A DNA stretch of 45,505 nt from Kiritimatiellia bacterium. Lineage in GTDB: Bacteria > Verrucomicrobiota > Kiritimatiellia > JAFGHX01. Under the pieces are notes generated by a model, which did no database searches, was not told the DNA's origin, and was given only the letters and a program-made list of their open reading frames with translations. Positions 7,239 to 14,714 of this stretch are shown piece after piece. The translations under genes were made by a program, and so were the position numbers. The stretch spans positions 1-45,505 of the forward strand of contig JAFGHX010000071.1 in assembly GCA_016929905.1 (NCBI GenBank), written 5' to 3'. Numbering within the stretch: position 1 is the first letter of the stretch; each line of letters begins with the position of its first letter.

Positions 7239-10094
7239 CTCCAACCACACCCGAACCCGGTAGAGGCGAGGTCCGCCATCGGTTTCGGGCCTGTAGCGCA
7301 CCAGTTGGCCCTCGCCGACCAGATCCGCGTAGCCCGTCACAGGCAGCCATTGCGCCTCGTGGTTCGGCAGCCGGTGTTGCAGCGAGTAGTGCCGCACAAG
7401 CCCCTCATACCCCGTCCCCGTGGCGGGCACGGTTGGGAACGCAACCACCACTTGGCCGGTCACCAGCTTGACGCCGGCCCGAAACGTGTCTTCGGAGCCC
7501 ACGGGGTCTGTCCCCGCGATGTATTCGGCCAGGTTCGACAGCCCGTCGGCGTCCGGGTCGGCCGACTCGGACCGATCCGCCGGATCCGACAGATCGGACA
7601 GATACACACCCGCCCATGAGTCGGGCATGCCGTCCTGATCGGCATCCTCTGCCTCGGAGAACGCATAACGCATTACGGATAACGAACCGTCGAAGAAGCA
7701 GTCGCCCGAACCGCTCAACGAGCGGTTGAACAGTTGCACGGCGATCACGTTTTGGCCACGCCTGAGGTCCGGCATCTCCGCGCTGTTCAGCGAGGCCGTC
7801 CAGGAAGCCTGCTGGTTGTCGGTGGCGGTCGCCTTGCAGGGCACGGCACTTCCGATCCCGCCCGGCACATTCACGCGCGCCACTTCCGCGGCGTTGATCC
7901 ACATGACGAACCCGTCGTCGTAGTCGGCCGTGAGCTGCAACTCGCCGACGGCCGCGGGCTCGGCGACGGTAAAGGCGCGGCGCAGGAACACGCAGGTGTA
8001 GCTGCCCTGCATGTCGGGCAGCTCCGTGCCGAGCCCGGCGGCATAGTCGCTGTAGCCGATCGGGCCGGGCCCTTCGGCCCAGCCGGCGTCGTCGAACTCG
8101 GGCTGCCGCCAGGCCGCAGGCGGTTCGGACGCCTCGGCGGTGCCTTTGCGGTAGCGCCACACGGCGCCGGTCCCGATGCCGTCGCAGGTCCGCGCGTCGG
8201 CTCTTTCGGCATAGTCGGAATCGCCGCCGGCGTTCGTTGCCTTGACCAGGTAGTAGAACCGGGTGTCCGGCCGCAGCCCGGTGTCGGAGCAGGTCGTGGC
8301 GTTGGCGCCGGTCGTGGTGATGCGGACCCAGGGATCGGTGCCGCTCTGGCGGCGGTCGATCTTGAAGCCGGTCTCGTTGCTGCTGCGGTCGGCCCAGCTC
8401 AGCTCGATGCGGGTGGAGCCCGCGGCGCGCGCGGCGAGATTCGCCGGGGCGGCCGGCGGGAGCGGCGTCGTGGTGACGTCGGCGACTTCGGAGTAGGGTG
8501 AGTTCCCGGCGGCGTTGTAGGCCTTGACCTTGTAGTAGAACCGGGTTTCGGGCGCGAGCCCGGTGTCGGTGTGGGTCGTGGCGTCGGCGCCGGGCGTGGC
8601 TATGCGAACCCAGGCATCGGTGCCGCTCTGGCGGCGGTCGATCTTGAAGCCGGCCTCGTCGGCGCTGTTGTCGCGCCAGGCGAGCCGCACCTCGCCGCCG
8701 GCGCGTGCCTGGGCGGTGAGCGCGCTCGGCGCCGCGGGCACGCCGCCGCCCTCGAACGTCACGTTGCGGATCGTGCCGCTGCTCTGAATGTGGGCCGCCG
8801 CCAGGCTCGAGATCGTCTTGCCGCCGAGCGAGAGCGACTTGAAATGCAGCCCGTTGATCGTGCCGCCGTTCGATGTTCGCACGATGCCTTCCCAGCTCTC
8901 CTGGCCCTCGGCGCTGATGTTCTCGAAGGTGAAGTTCTCGATGAGGTAGCCGTCGGCATGCAGGAAGAGCAGCGGCGCCACGCGCGGCTCTTCGATCCGG
9001 ATATTGCGGAAGGTGAAGTTCTTCTTGTAGCCGCGTGCCCCGTCGCCGTGAATGCGGTAGGAGGCGATCATCGCGCTGCGCTCCTGCACGATCCCCTCGT
9101 CGCCGATGATGTCGATGTCTTCGAACAGACAGTCCGTCTGGTTGGCGGTTCCCCCGTTCAGCGTGGTGATGGGCCGGCCGTACGGGCCCTTCCAGACCAC
9201 ACACTTGCGGATCACGGTGTGGCTGCCCCAGCTGCTGGCCAGCGTGTCATCGTTGTTGAACAGGAAACAGTCCTCCATCAGACCTCCCTCAGGATGGGGC
9301 CCGTCGGTCAAGCCGAGCCAGCAAATGATTTTCACGTTCCTCACGACGAGGTTCCGGCCGACCCGGCCCAGATTGGCGCCCGGCGAGTTGAGCAGGACGA
9401 TACCCGAATACTCATGGGCGTCGTAGTAGCCCGTGTTGCGGAGGATGTTCTCGGCTTGCTCGGCCGTCCACTGGCCGGCACTGAGGATGCCGCGGCCGCG
9501 CACCTTGATGTTGTCCCCTTTCAACAGCAGCGTGCCTTCCACCACGGCGCCGCCGGCAATATAGACACGCTGATTCGCCGCGATCGGGTATTCGGGACCG
9601 ATGTCATGCACGCCAGGCCCGAAATAGTGGCGCGCGGACGTGTCCGGCGTCTCCGGTTCGTCCGCCAGGATGAACAGAGGCCGCTTGCGATCGTTCACCT
9701 CCACGCAGAGCTTTTTCGGCTGCGAAAGCGTGAAGGTGATCGTGTTGCCGCTGCGGGTGAACGAGACGTTGTCGCTTTTCGGCCGGATGAGCACGGATCG
9801 GACGGTGAAGTTGCACGTCACCTTCACCGTGACCGACTGGTTGCGGAAGGAGAAGCAGGCGAACGACGCGGAGTCCGGCCGGGTCGACGGGCTGCCCGGC
9901 CAGTAGTCGTCCGTCTCGTACACGAAGCAGGACCGGCCGTCCACCTCGACGGCATACCGGGAACTCTTGTAGAGGTGTTCGACGTTCGAGAGGCTGCCCG
10001 GCGCCGGGTAGACGGCCAGCTCAGACCGGGAATTCACTGGCAGCCCAATTACCGCACCCGCCAGGACGACCGCGTATAGACGAAACCGTTGCAT
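7236..10094 (-). CDS. Secreted GH49-like (dextranase/isopullulanase type) beta-helix protein with FN3, beta-sandwich and terminal domains
   Basis: 952 residues. Signal peptide MQRFRLYAVVLAGAVIGLPV. Residues about 30-460 match GH49-type enzymes: an N-terminal beta-sandwich (VEVDGRSCFVYE), the linker YFGPGVHDIG, AGGAVVEGTL, and a beta-helix with LTDGPHPEGG and FLFNNDDTLASSW, the likely catalytic Asp region. Then two FN3 repeats (each with FKIDRRQSGTD), a WRYRKGTAEAS beta-sandwich module, Asp-rich TSP3-like repeats (DADQDGMPDSW, DPDADGLSNLAEYIAG) and the terminal domain ending YRVRVWLE. GH49 cleaves alpha-1,6 or alpha-1,4 glucans; the actual substrate is uncertain. Start set by AAGGAGGG upstream. 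Promoter element site B lies 97 nt upstream, inside the 3' end of the sigma-GH gene. Confidence 0.8.
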   Translation of the reverse strand: MQRFRLYAVVLAGAVIGLPVNSRSELAVYPAPGSLSNVEHLYKSSRYAVEVDGRSCFVYETDDYWPGSPSTRPDSASFACFSFRNQSVTVKVTCNFTVRSVLIRPKSDNVSFTRSGNTITFTLSQPKKLCVEVNDRKRPLFILADEPETPDTSARHYFGPGVHDIGPEYPIAANQRVYIAGGAVVEGTLLLKGDNIKVRGRGILSAGQWTAEQAENILRNTGYYDAHEYSGIVLLNSPGANLGRVGRNLVVRNVKIICWLGLTDGPHPEGGLMEDCFLFNNDDTLASSWGSHTVIRKCVVWKGPYGRPITTLNGGTANQTDCLFEDIDIIGDEGIVQERSAMIASYRIHGDGARGYKKNFTFRNIRIEEPRVAPLLFLHADGYLIENFTFENISAEGQESWEGIVRTSNGGTINGLHFKSLSLGGKTISSLAAAHIQSSGTIRNVTFEGGGVPAAPSALTAQARAGGEVRLAWRDNSADEAGFKIDRRQSGTDAWVRIATPGADATTHTDTGLAPETRFYYKVKAYNAAGNSPYSEVADVTTTPLPPAAPANLAARAAGSTRIELSWADRSSNETGFKIDRRQSGTDPWVRITTTGANATTCSDTGLRPDTRFYYLVKATNAGGDSDYAERADARTCDGIGTGAVWRYRKGTAEASEPPAAWRQPEFDDAGWAEGPGPIGYSDYAAGLGTELPDMQGSYTCVFLRRAFTVAEPAAVGELQLTADYDDGFVMWINAAEVARVNVPGGIGSAVPCKATATDNQQASWTASLNSAEMPDLRRGQNVIAVQLFNRSLSGSGDCFFDGSLSVMRYAFSEAEDADQDGMPDSWAGVYLSDLSDPADRSESADPDADGLSNLAEYIAGTDPVGSEDTFRAGVKLVTGQVVVAFPTVPATGTGYEGLVRHYSLQHRLPNHEAQWLPVTGYADLVGEGQLVRYRPETDGGPRLYRVRVWLE

Positions 10095-10179
10095 CTTCGT
10101 CCCTCCTTCGTTCGGTTCGATCTATCGTTGCGCGGCAGCACCCCCGCGGCCGTGCCGTCAGGCTGAACGGCCTGTGCCC

Positions 10180-11985
10180 CTATTTCTGGTCGTATATGTC
10201 CGCTGCGACCTCCCTTGTTAGCGCCATTTTCCGCACGAGCGGCGCCACGATTCCGGCAAACTCCTTCTGCCGCCACTCGACAAGAATGTAGCGCGGAGCG
10301 ACGGTTTCGAAGGCCTTGCGGTAGAGTTGCCGCATATGCTCCGTTCGCGCCGGCTCCGGTTCATCCTGAAACGCGCCGTAGTCGAGCGCGATAGCGATCG
10401 GCACGCGGGTGCGGTAGGCCGCGCACAACCGATGCGCCTCATGCATGTCGCGCCCCCAGTCAAAACTCTCCTTCAGGAAGAAGCAGTTCAACCCGATCCC
10501 TTGGTCCACCACCCAGGCTGTGTAATCGGACAACTTGAAGGTTGCCGCGTTGATCGTCTGCAGGACGACTTTGTCGGGAAACGCGCGTTGGGCGGCCAGC
10601 GCGAGCTCTTTGAACGCCTGCATTTCGCCCCCGACCGTGTAGCCGTAGCCGCGTTCCGGCCGGCCGGTCGACGTCTGGGGCAGGACGACCCCTTCGACGG
10701 CCGGCTCGTCCTCGAACCGTTTGCCGAGCGCCGCGTAGAGGGCGGTGACCCGGGCTCGGACCTGCGGGTGCCAGATGCACAGCAGCCAGCCGCCGGTCCC
10801 CACAGGCCGCTCGTAGGAGCCGTGGTACGTGGAGGACCCGCCGTATCTCGCATCGCTCCTGACGTAGTCGGGCGCGCCCGGCGGCAGATCCGGCCGCCCG
10901 CTGTTGTAGGCCACGTGCAACATCAGCCGTTTGCCGTGCGCCTTCAGTCGCGCCAGGTCCGTCTCGATCTCCGTGAAATCGTAGACACCTTCGCTCCGCT
11001 CGAGATGGCGCCAGGTGTATCCCTTCTGGACCCCGGCCACGTCGTCCCGCTCCGCGAAAGCCGGAAAGTCCCGCATCACATCGCCGCCGCGGATCAGGTA
11101 GCAGGCCGTCTGAGAACGGGCGGGGGCGGGCGGTACAGGCATGGTCGGGGCCGCCGCCGGCGGTGCGGGCGGCGAATGCCGGATCACGAGCGGCGCGACG
11201 TACGTGACGGCCCCGACCGCGGCAACGGCGCCGGCGGTGGAAACCGCCGCCACCTTCACTTTCGCCCACAGCATCGCGCGCAGGGCCCGGGCGAGCAGCA
11301 GCCGCGCCGCCGGCGTCAGCGCCTTGGCCGCTTCCGCACCGGCCGCCGCGGCGGCAACCGCGCCGGGCAACGCCGCCGGCGCGGCCGCCGCGGTTTCCCG
11401 GCCGAGCAACACGATCAGGAGCCCGCCCGACACCCGTACGCCTCTGGCGTCGAAGAATGCGCGCAGCCGCCGCACGCCCGTGTGGATTCGCACCGCCACT
11501 GTGTTCTCTCGGATCCCCAGCTCGCGCGCGATTTCGCGCGTGCTCTTCCCGACCAGATACCGCGCCACCAGCGCTTCGCGCGGCTTGGCCGGCAGTCGCG
11601 CCAGCCCTTCGTCGAGATACGGCTGCACGGCGGCCCAGGCCCGTTTCGCTTCGCTGCGCAGCGCCATCGCTATCTCCTGCCCGACGACCGCGGCCGCTTC
11701 GCGCCGCTTGCGTCTGGCTTCTGTTCTCTTCATGTTCCGGCACACCAGCGTCGCCGTCTGCCACAGCCAGCTGCCGAGCATGACCTTCCGGCTCAGTTCC
11801 GCGGCCTTGCGCGCGAGAATCACGAGCGTGACCTGGACGGCGTCCTCCGCGAGGTGATGATCGCCCAGCATCCGCATGGCCGCGCCTTGCACGAGGCCCG
11901 CATAACGGTTTGCCAGCTCCGTGAAGGCGGCCTCGGACCCCGTCCGCACGAACGTCTGCAGCAGTTCGTATTCCCGCTCATCCAT
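10180..11985 (-). CDS. ECF sigma factor fused to a membrane segment and a glycoside-hydrolase-like sensor domain
   Basis: 601 residues. Residues about 8-90 are sigma region 2 (LAEDAVQVTLVILARKA, SWLWQTATLVCRN) and 125-180 region 4 with its helix-turn-helix (LPAKPREALVARYLVGKS, IARELGIRENTVAVRI). An Ala-rich hydrophobic part, a membrane span (about 243-268, VAAVSTAGAVAAVGAVTYVA) and a Pro/Ala linker follow. Residues 293-601 form a TIM-barrel glycosidase-like domain: GVYDF then LKAHGKRLML (GH5/GH42-like opening), GVVLPQTSTG, YILVEW. The place where a catalytic Glu is expected reads Gln (about residue 437), so I infer a sugar-binding sensor outside the cytoplasm. ATG at 11985 fits MDEREYELL, the usual start of this sigma type. 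Its promoter carries site C, suggesting autoregulation; no separate anti-sigma gene is adjacent in the operon. Confidence 0.85.
   Translation of the reverse strand: MDEREYELLQTFVRTGSEAAFTELANRYAGLVQGAAMRMLGDHHLAEDAVQVTLVILARKAAELSRKVMLGSWLWQTATLVCRNMKRTEARRKRREAAAVVGQEIAMALRSEAKRAWAAVQPYLDEGLARLPAKPREALVARYLVGKSTREIARELGIRENTVAVRIHTGVRRLRAFFDARGVRVSGGLLIVLLGRETAAAAPAALPGAVAAAAAGAEAAKALTPAARLLLARALRAMLWAKVKVAAVSTAGAVAAVGAVTYVAPLVIRHSPPAPPAAAPTMPVPPAPARSQTACYLIRGGDVMRDFPAFAERDDVAGVQKGYTWRHLERSEGVYDFTEIETDLARLKAHGKRLMLHVAYNSGRPDLPPGAPDYVRSDARYGGSSTYHGSYERPVGTGGWLLCIWHPQVRARVTALYAALGKRFEDEPAVEGVVLPQTSTGRPERGYGYTVGGEMQAFKELALAAQRAFPDKVVLQTINAATFKLSDYTAWVVDQGIGLNCFFLKESFDWGRDMHEAHRLCAAYRTRVPIAIALDYGAFQDEPEPARTEHMRQLYRKAFETVAPRYILVEWRQKEFAGIVAPLVRKMALTREVAADIYDQK
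10191..10221 (-). promoter_or_regulatory. Site B of conserved ECF-type promoter element
   Basis: Minus strand: CTAACA, 12 nt, GCGGACATATACG, identical in both blocks to site A. It lies inside the last codons of the sigma-GH gene and 97 nt upstream of the GH49-like gene at 10094. The element therefore overlaps coding sequence yet keeps its exact form, which argues for selection on the DNA. Confidence 0.75.
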
Positions 11986-12031
11986 GGATGTCTCTCGCTT
12001 CCCGCCGCCCCCCGCCGGCGTCAATTCCGCA

Positions 12032-12062
12032 CGTACATGTCCGCCGAGCCCACCTATGTTAG
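12032..12062 (-). promoter_or_regulatory. Site C of conserved ECF-type promoter element (autoregulatory)
   Basis: Minus strand: CTAACA, 12 nt, GCGGACATGTACG, one base different from sites A and B. It sits 47 nt upstream of the sigma-GH start codon, so the sigma factor probably transcribes its own gene. Confidence 0.75.
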
Positions 12063-12138
12063 TGCCTCATCCTGCCGTCTCCGTGACAGAAAACAAGGAA
12101 TTTCGGAGCGCGGAGATCGGCGGCAGGCTGAGGCCGTG

Positions 12139-12216
12139 AAGGTCGAAGGTCGAAAGTCGCAGGTAGGAAGCGGAATACCCGCCCGGGCACCTTCACCTTT
12201 GACCTGCGACCTTTGG
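12139..12216. repeat. Imperfect inverted repeat (AAAGTCGCAGGT arms)
   Basis: AAAGTCGCAGGT near 12153-12164 faces ACCTGCGACCTT near 12202-12214, preceded by repeated GGTCGAA units. The arms are about 40 nt apart. It looks like a dispersed REP-type hairpin rather than an operator because of its length and repeated GGTCGAA units. Confidence 0.45.
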
Positions 12217-12311
12217 CTGGCCGGGGCCGCCACCCGCTCAGGGCGGCTCTGGCCTTCGGTTGCGGCCCCGGCCGCCTTGTGGGTTTTGCCTGCATTCCTG
12301 TCCCATATCGT

Positions 12312-12342
12312 GTAGAAGTCTGGATAAGGGCGGACAATACAC
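12312..12342 (+). promoter_or_regulatory. Possible variant promoter element before the second sigma gene
   Basis: GTAGAA, 12 nt, GCGGACAATACAC, 19 nt before the ATG at 12362. The downstream block shares GCGGACA with sites A-C and the spacer is again 12 nt, but the upstream block differs. It could be the promoter of a related sigma factor, or chance. Confidence 0.35.
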
Positions 12343-12361
12343 CTGAGGAAAGGGCGAATCC

Positions 12362-12895
12362 ATGATCCGGGACAGGGCATTTGAGCTGATTTTTCGCGAG
12401 CATAACCGCATGATTACCGCCTATCTGCACAGCGTGGTCGGGGATTGGGAGGCCGCGCTGGATCTGACTCAGGACGTTTTCGTGACCGCCCACCGCCGGA
12501 TGCACACCTTCGATCCGGAACGGTCGATCGGGGCGTGGCTGCGCGGGATTGCGCGGAAACTGGCCGGCAATTGGCTCAAGAAGCGGCGCCGGCATCGCGA
12601 ATGTCTGGTTGCCGGAAATGACATCGACGAGGTCTTCGCTCTGTTCGACAGCCCCGCCTCGGACGAGCGCTGGGACGACCGGTTGCGCGCGCTCGACGAG
12701 TGTCTGGGCCGGCTGCCGGAGAACCAACGGAAAGTGGTGGACCTGTTCTACATGGCGCGTGCGACGGCCAAGGAAATTGCGCAGAAGCTGGCGGTCGTGG
12801 AGAAATCGGTCTTTCAGACGGTCTGGCGTGCGCGCCGGAATCTGCACCGCTGCATTCAACAAACCCTCCAGTGCCGGGAGGCGGCCAATGGCTGA
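12362..12895 (+). CDS. ECF RNA polymerase sigma factor
   Basis: 177 residues, the usual length for an ECF sigma factor. Region 2 is seen at about 20-65 (AALDLTQDVFVTAHRRM, IGAWLRGIARKLAGNW) and region 4 with its helix-turn-helix at about 115-165 (LPENQRKVVDLFYM, ATAKEIAQKLAVVEKSVFQ). It would direct RNA polymerase to promoters of surface or secreted functions. The start follows GAGGAAAGGG (12345-12354). The next gene starts 8 nt before its stop, so the two are translationally coupled. The pairing with a FecR-type protein mirrors the sigma/FecR pairs of Bacteroidota and Planctomycetota. It shares no C-terminal extension with the divergent sigma-GH protein. Confidence 0.92.
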   Translation: MIRDRAFELIFREHNRMITAYLHSVVGDWEAALDLTQDVFVTAHRRMHTFDPERSIGAWLRGIARKLAGNWLKKRRRHRECLVAGNDIDEVFALFDSPASDERWDDRLRALDECLGRLPENQRKVVDLFYMARATAKEIAQKLAVVEKSVFQTVWRARRNLHRCIQQTLQCREAANG

Positions 12896-14672
12896 CGACC
12901 GGCACATCGAACTGGGCGAACGTCTGCTGCGGGGCACGGCGTCACCGGCCGAAGAGACGGAGTGGGCGCGTCTTGTCGAGCAGCGCCCGGAATTCGGGGT
13001 CGAACTCCGGCGACAGGCGGCGATGCACAGCCTGCTGCTGGCCCGCGTCGGGGCCATGCCGAGCCGCCCGGGTATGGCGGAGCAGATCGGCCGCGAGACG
13101 GCTCAGCCCAGATCGGCGGAGTCCAGGCTGCCGGAATTCGATGCGAGGCGCATTTCCTTCCGGCGCTGGCGCATGACCGTCGCCGCGGCGGCCGTTCTTC
13201 TAGGAGTCGGCTTGCTCGTCAACGTGCAGTTGAAGCGTCTCCGCCCGGTTCCGGGCCCCACGCGGGCCGTCGCCTCGGTGCAGGATGTGCGGGGCACCGT
13301 GACGGTGCGCCATGCCGAAATCGACGTGCCCGCGCGGGTGAATCAGGCTCTGTACGCTGATCAGAAACTGATCACGCAAGGCGCCGCCAGCTCGGCGCTC
13401 ATCGTGTACGGCGAGGCTGTGCAACTCGGCGTCAGAGGCAACACCGAACTGGCCCTGCATACGACAGCGCCTGCCCCTGTGGGCCCGGGTGAGGCGCTGC
13501 TGCTCACGCACGGCGCCGTGCAGGTCGCCATAAGCCGTACCACCGCACGTAAGCCGCTCTTTGTTACCCCGCACGCCATCGTGCAGGCTGTCGGCACGCG
13601 ATTCCTCGTCACCGTCAGCGCCGCTGAGACCCGTGTCGAGGTCGAGGAAGCGGTCGTCAAATTCACCGCCAGGTCCAGCGGCAAGTCGGTGCTCGCCCAG
13701 GCCGGCTTCTATGCCAGCGTCGGCGCCGGACCGGAGCCGACGATCGGGCGGCTGCAGCGGGCTGGCGCCGGGCGGGTGGGGGAGGGGTTGCTCGCCTTGT
13801 ACACCTTCCTCGAACAACGCGGGTCGATCGTGCCCGATGTGTCGGGATCAGACGATCCGCTGCCCCTCCAGATCGTCGGCGAACGGTGGGCCTGGCTCAA
13901 GGGCGGCGGGCTCTCGTTCCCGACCGGTGAACACCGCGTCGTCGCCGCCACGCCGCGCACACCGCGCAGACTCTACGCCGCTTGCACCGGCAGCGATGAA
14001 CTGACCGTAGAGACCTGGCTCAGACCCAGCGCGCCCATTCAGCTCGGCCCCACCCGTATCGTCGTGCTCGACGCACCCGGCCAGAGAGGGAAGTTGGATG
14101 CCGCGCTGAACTGGGCGGTCTGCCACGGGGAAGTCGGCGGAAATACCCCCGGCGCCAATGTCAATTTCCGCGTGCGGACGTCCCGTACCCGAAGCCTCTT
14201 CTCACACGTCAGCACAACCAGCAACCCGCTGCAGACTATCGACAACGTGCAGCATATCGTCTGCACCTACAGCCCGGCGGGCGGCATGCGGATCTACGTC
14301 AACGGCCAACTCGAAGCCCACAAACCCGAAGGCGGAAGCCTGGACAGCTCCGGGCCCACGGCATGGTACCCCGACTGCGTGCTCGGTGTCGGCAACCGTA
14401 ACGGTGACCTGGATCGCGGATGGCAGGGCGACATCTTTCTCCTGGCCATCTATGCCCGCGCGCTTATGCCGCAGGAGATCGTACGCAATTTCATTGCCGG
14501 CCCCCCGGCCTCATCGGTTTCGCAGTTTCTAAAATCCGTGTCTCAGAATTGCGAATTCATGCCGATATTCGGTGCGGGAAGTCGTGTTACGGTGCCAGAT
14601 GTTGTAGTACGGCGGAGAGGCCCGGCACCGGGGCCTGTTGGCATGGTTCGTGCTCAGTCATGGAATGGCTGA
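12888..14672 (+). CDS. FecR-domain anti-sigma/sensor with C-terminal LamG domain
   Basis: 594 residues. A short cytoplasmic anti-sigma-like head (LGERLLRGTASPAEETEWARLVEQRPEF) is followed by one membrane span (about 95-112, TVAAAAVLLGVGLLVNVQL). A FecR domain comes next (about 120-270; VQDVRGTVTVRH, VQAVGTRFLVTV). A concanavalin-type LamG domain covers about 300-550 (LTVETWLRPS, IVCTYSPAGGMRIYVNGQLEAH, LGVGNRNGDLDRGWQGDI, FLLAIYARALMPQEI). The overlap with the sigma gene and the membrane layout suggest it holds that sigma factor until the LamG domain binds a ligand, possibly a polysaccharide. The last 40 residues look unstructured. Start ATG 12888 is supported by GGGAGG upstream. Confidence 0.85.
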   Translation: MADDRHIELGERLLRGTASPAEETEWARLVEQRPEFGVELRRQAAMHSLLLARVGAMPSRPGMAEQIGRETAQPRSAESRLPEFDARRISFRRWRMTVAAAAVLLGVGLLVNVQLKRLRPVPGPTRAVASVQDVRGTVTVRHAEIDVPARVNQALYADQKLITQGAASSALIVYGEAVQLGVRGNTELALHTTAPAPVGPGEALLLTHGAVQVAISRTTARKPLFVTPHAIVQAVGTRFLVTVSAAETRVEVEEAVVKFTARSSGKSVLAQAGFYASVGAGPEPTIGRLQRAGAGRVGEGLLALYTFLEQRGSIVPDVSGSDDPLPLQIVGERWAWLKGGGLSFPTGEHRVVAATPRTPRRLYAACTGSDELTVETWLRPSAPIQLGPTRIVVLDAPGQRGKLDAALNWAVCHGEVGGNTPGANVNFRVRTSRTRSLFSHVSTTSNPLQTIDNVQHIVCTYSPAGGMRIYVNGQLEAHKPEGGSLDSSGPTAWYPDCVLGVGNRNGDLDRGWQGDIFLLAIYARALMPQEIVRNFIAGPPASSVSQFLKSVSQNCEFMPIFGAGSRVTVPDVVVRRRGPAPGPVGMVRAQSWNG

Positions 14673-14714
14673 GCGCTAGATGAAACGCATGTGTCGGCTC
14701 AGAGGGGACGGACG

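Larger units (their letters stand above)
11986..12361. other. Divergent control region between two ECF sigma systems
   Basis: The 376 bases hold site C (minus strand), an imperfect inverted repeat (about 12139-12216), and a weaker plus-strand element resembling the site A-C motif at 12312-12342. No coding sequence is evident. The middle part, around 12220-12300, contains nothing I recognise. Confidence 0.6.

Noticed and set aside
12063..12361. Open frames on both strands in the divergent control region as small genes
   Set aside because: They read through an inverted repeat and have no ribosome-binding site or recognisable sequence.
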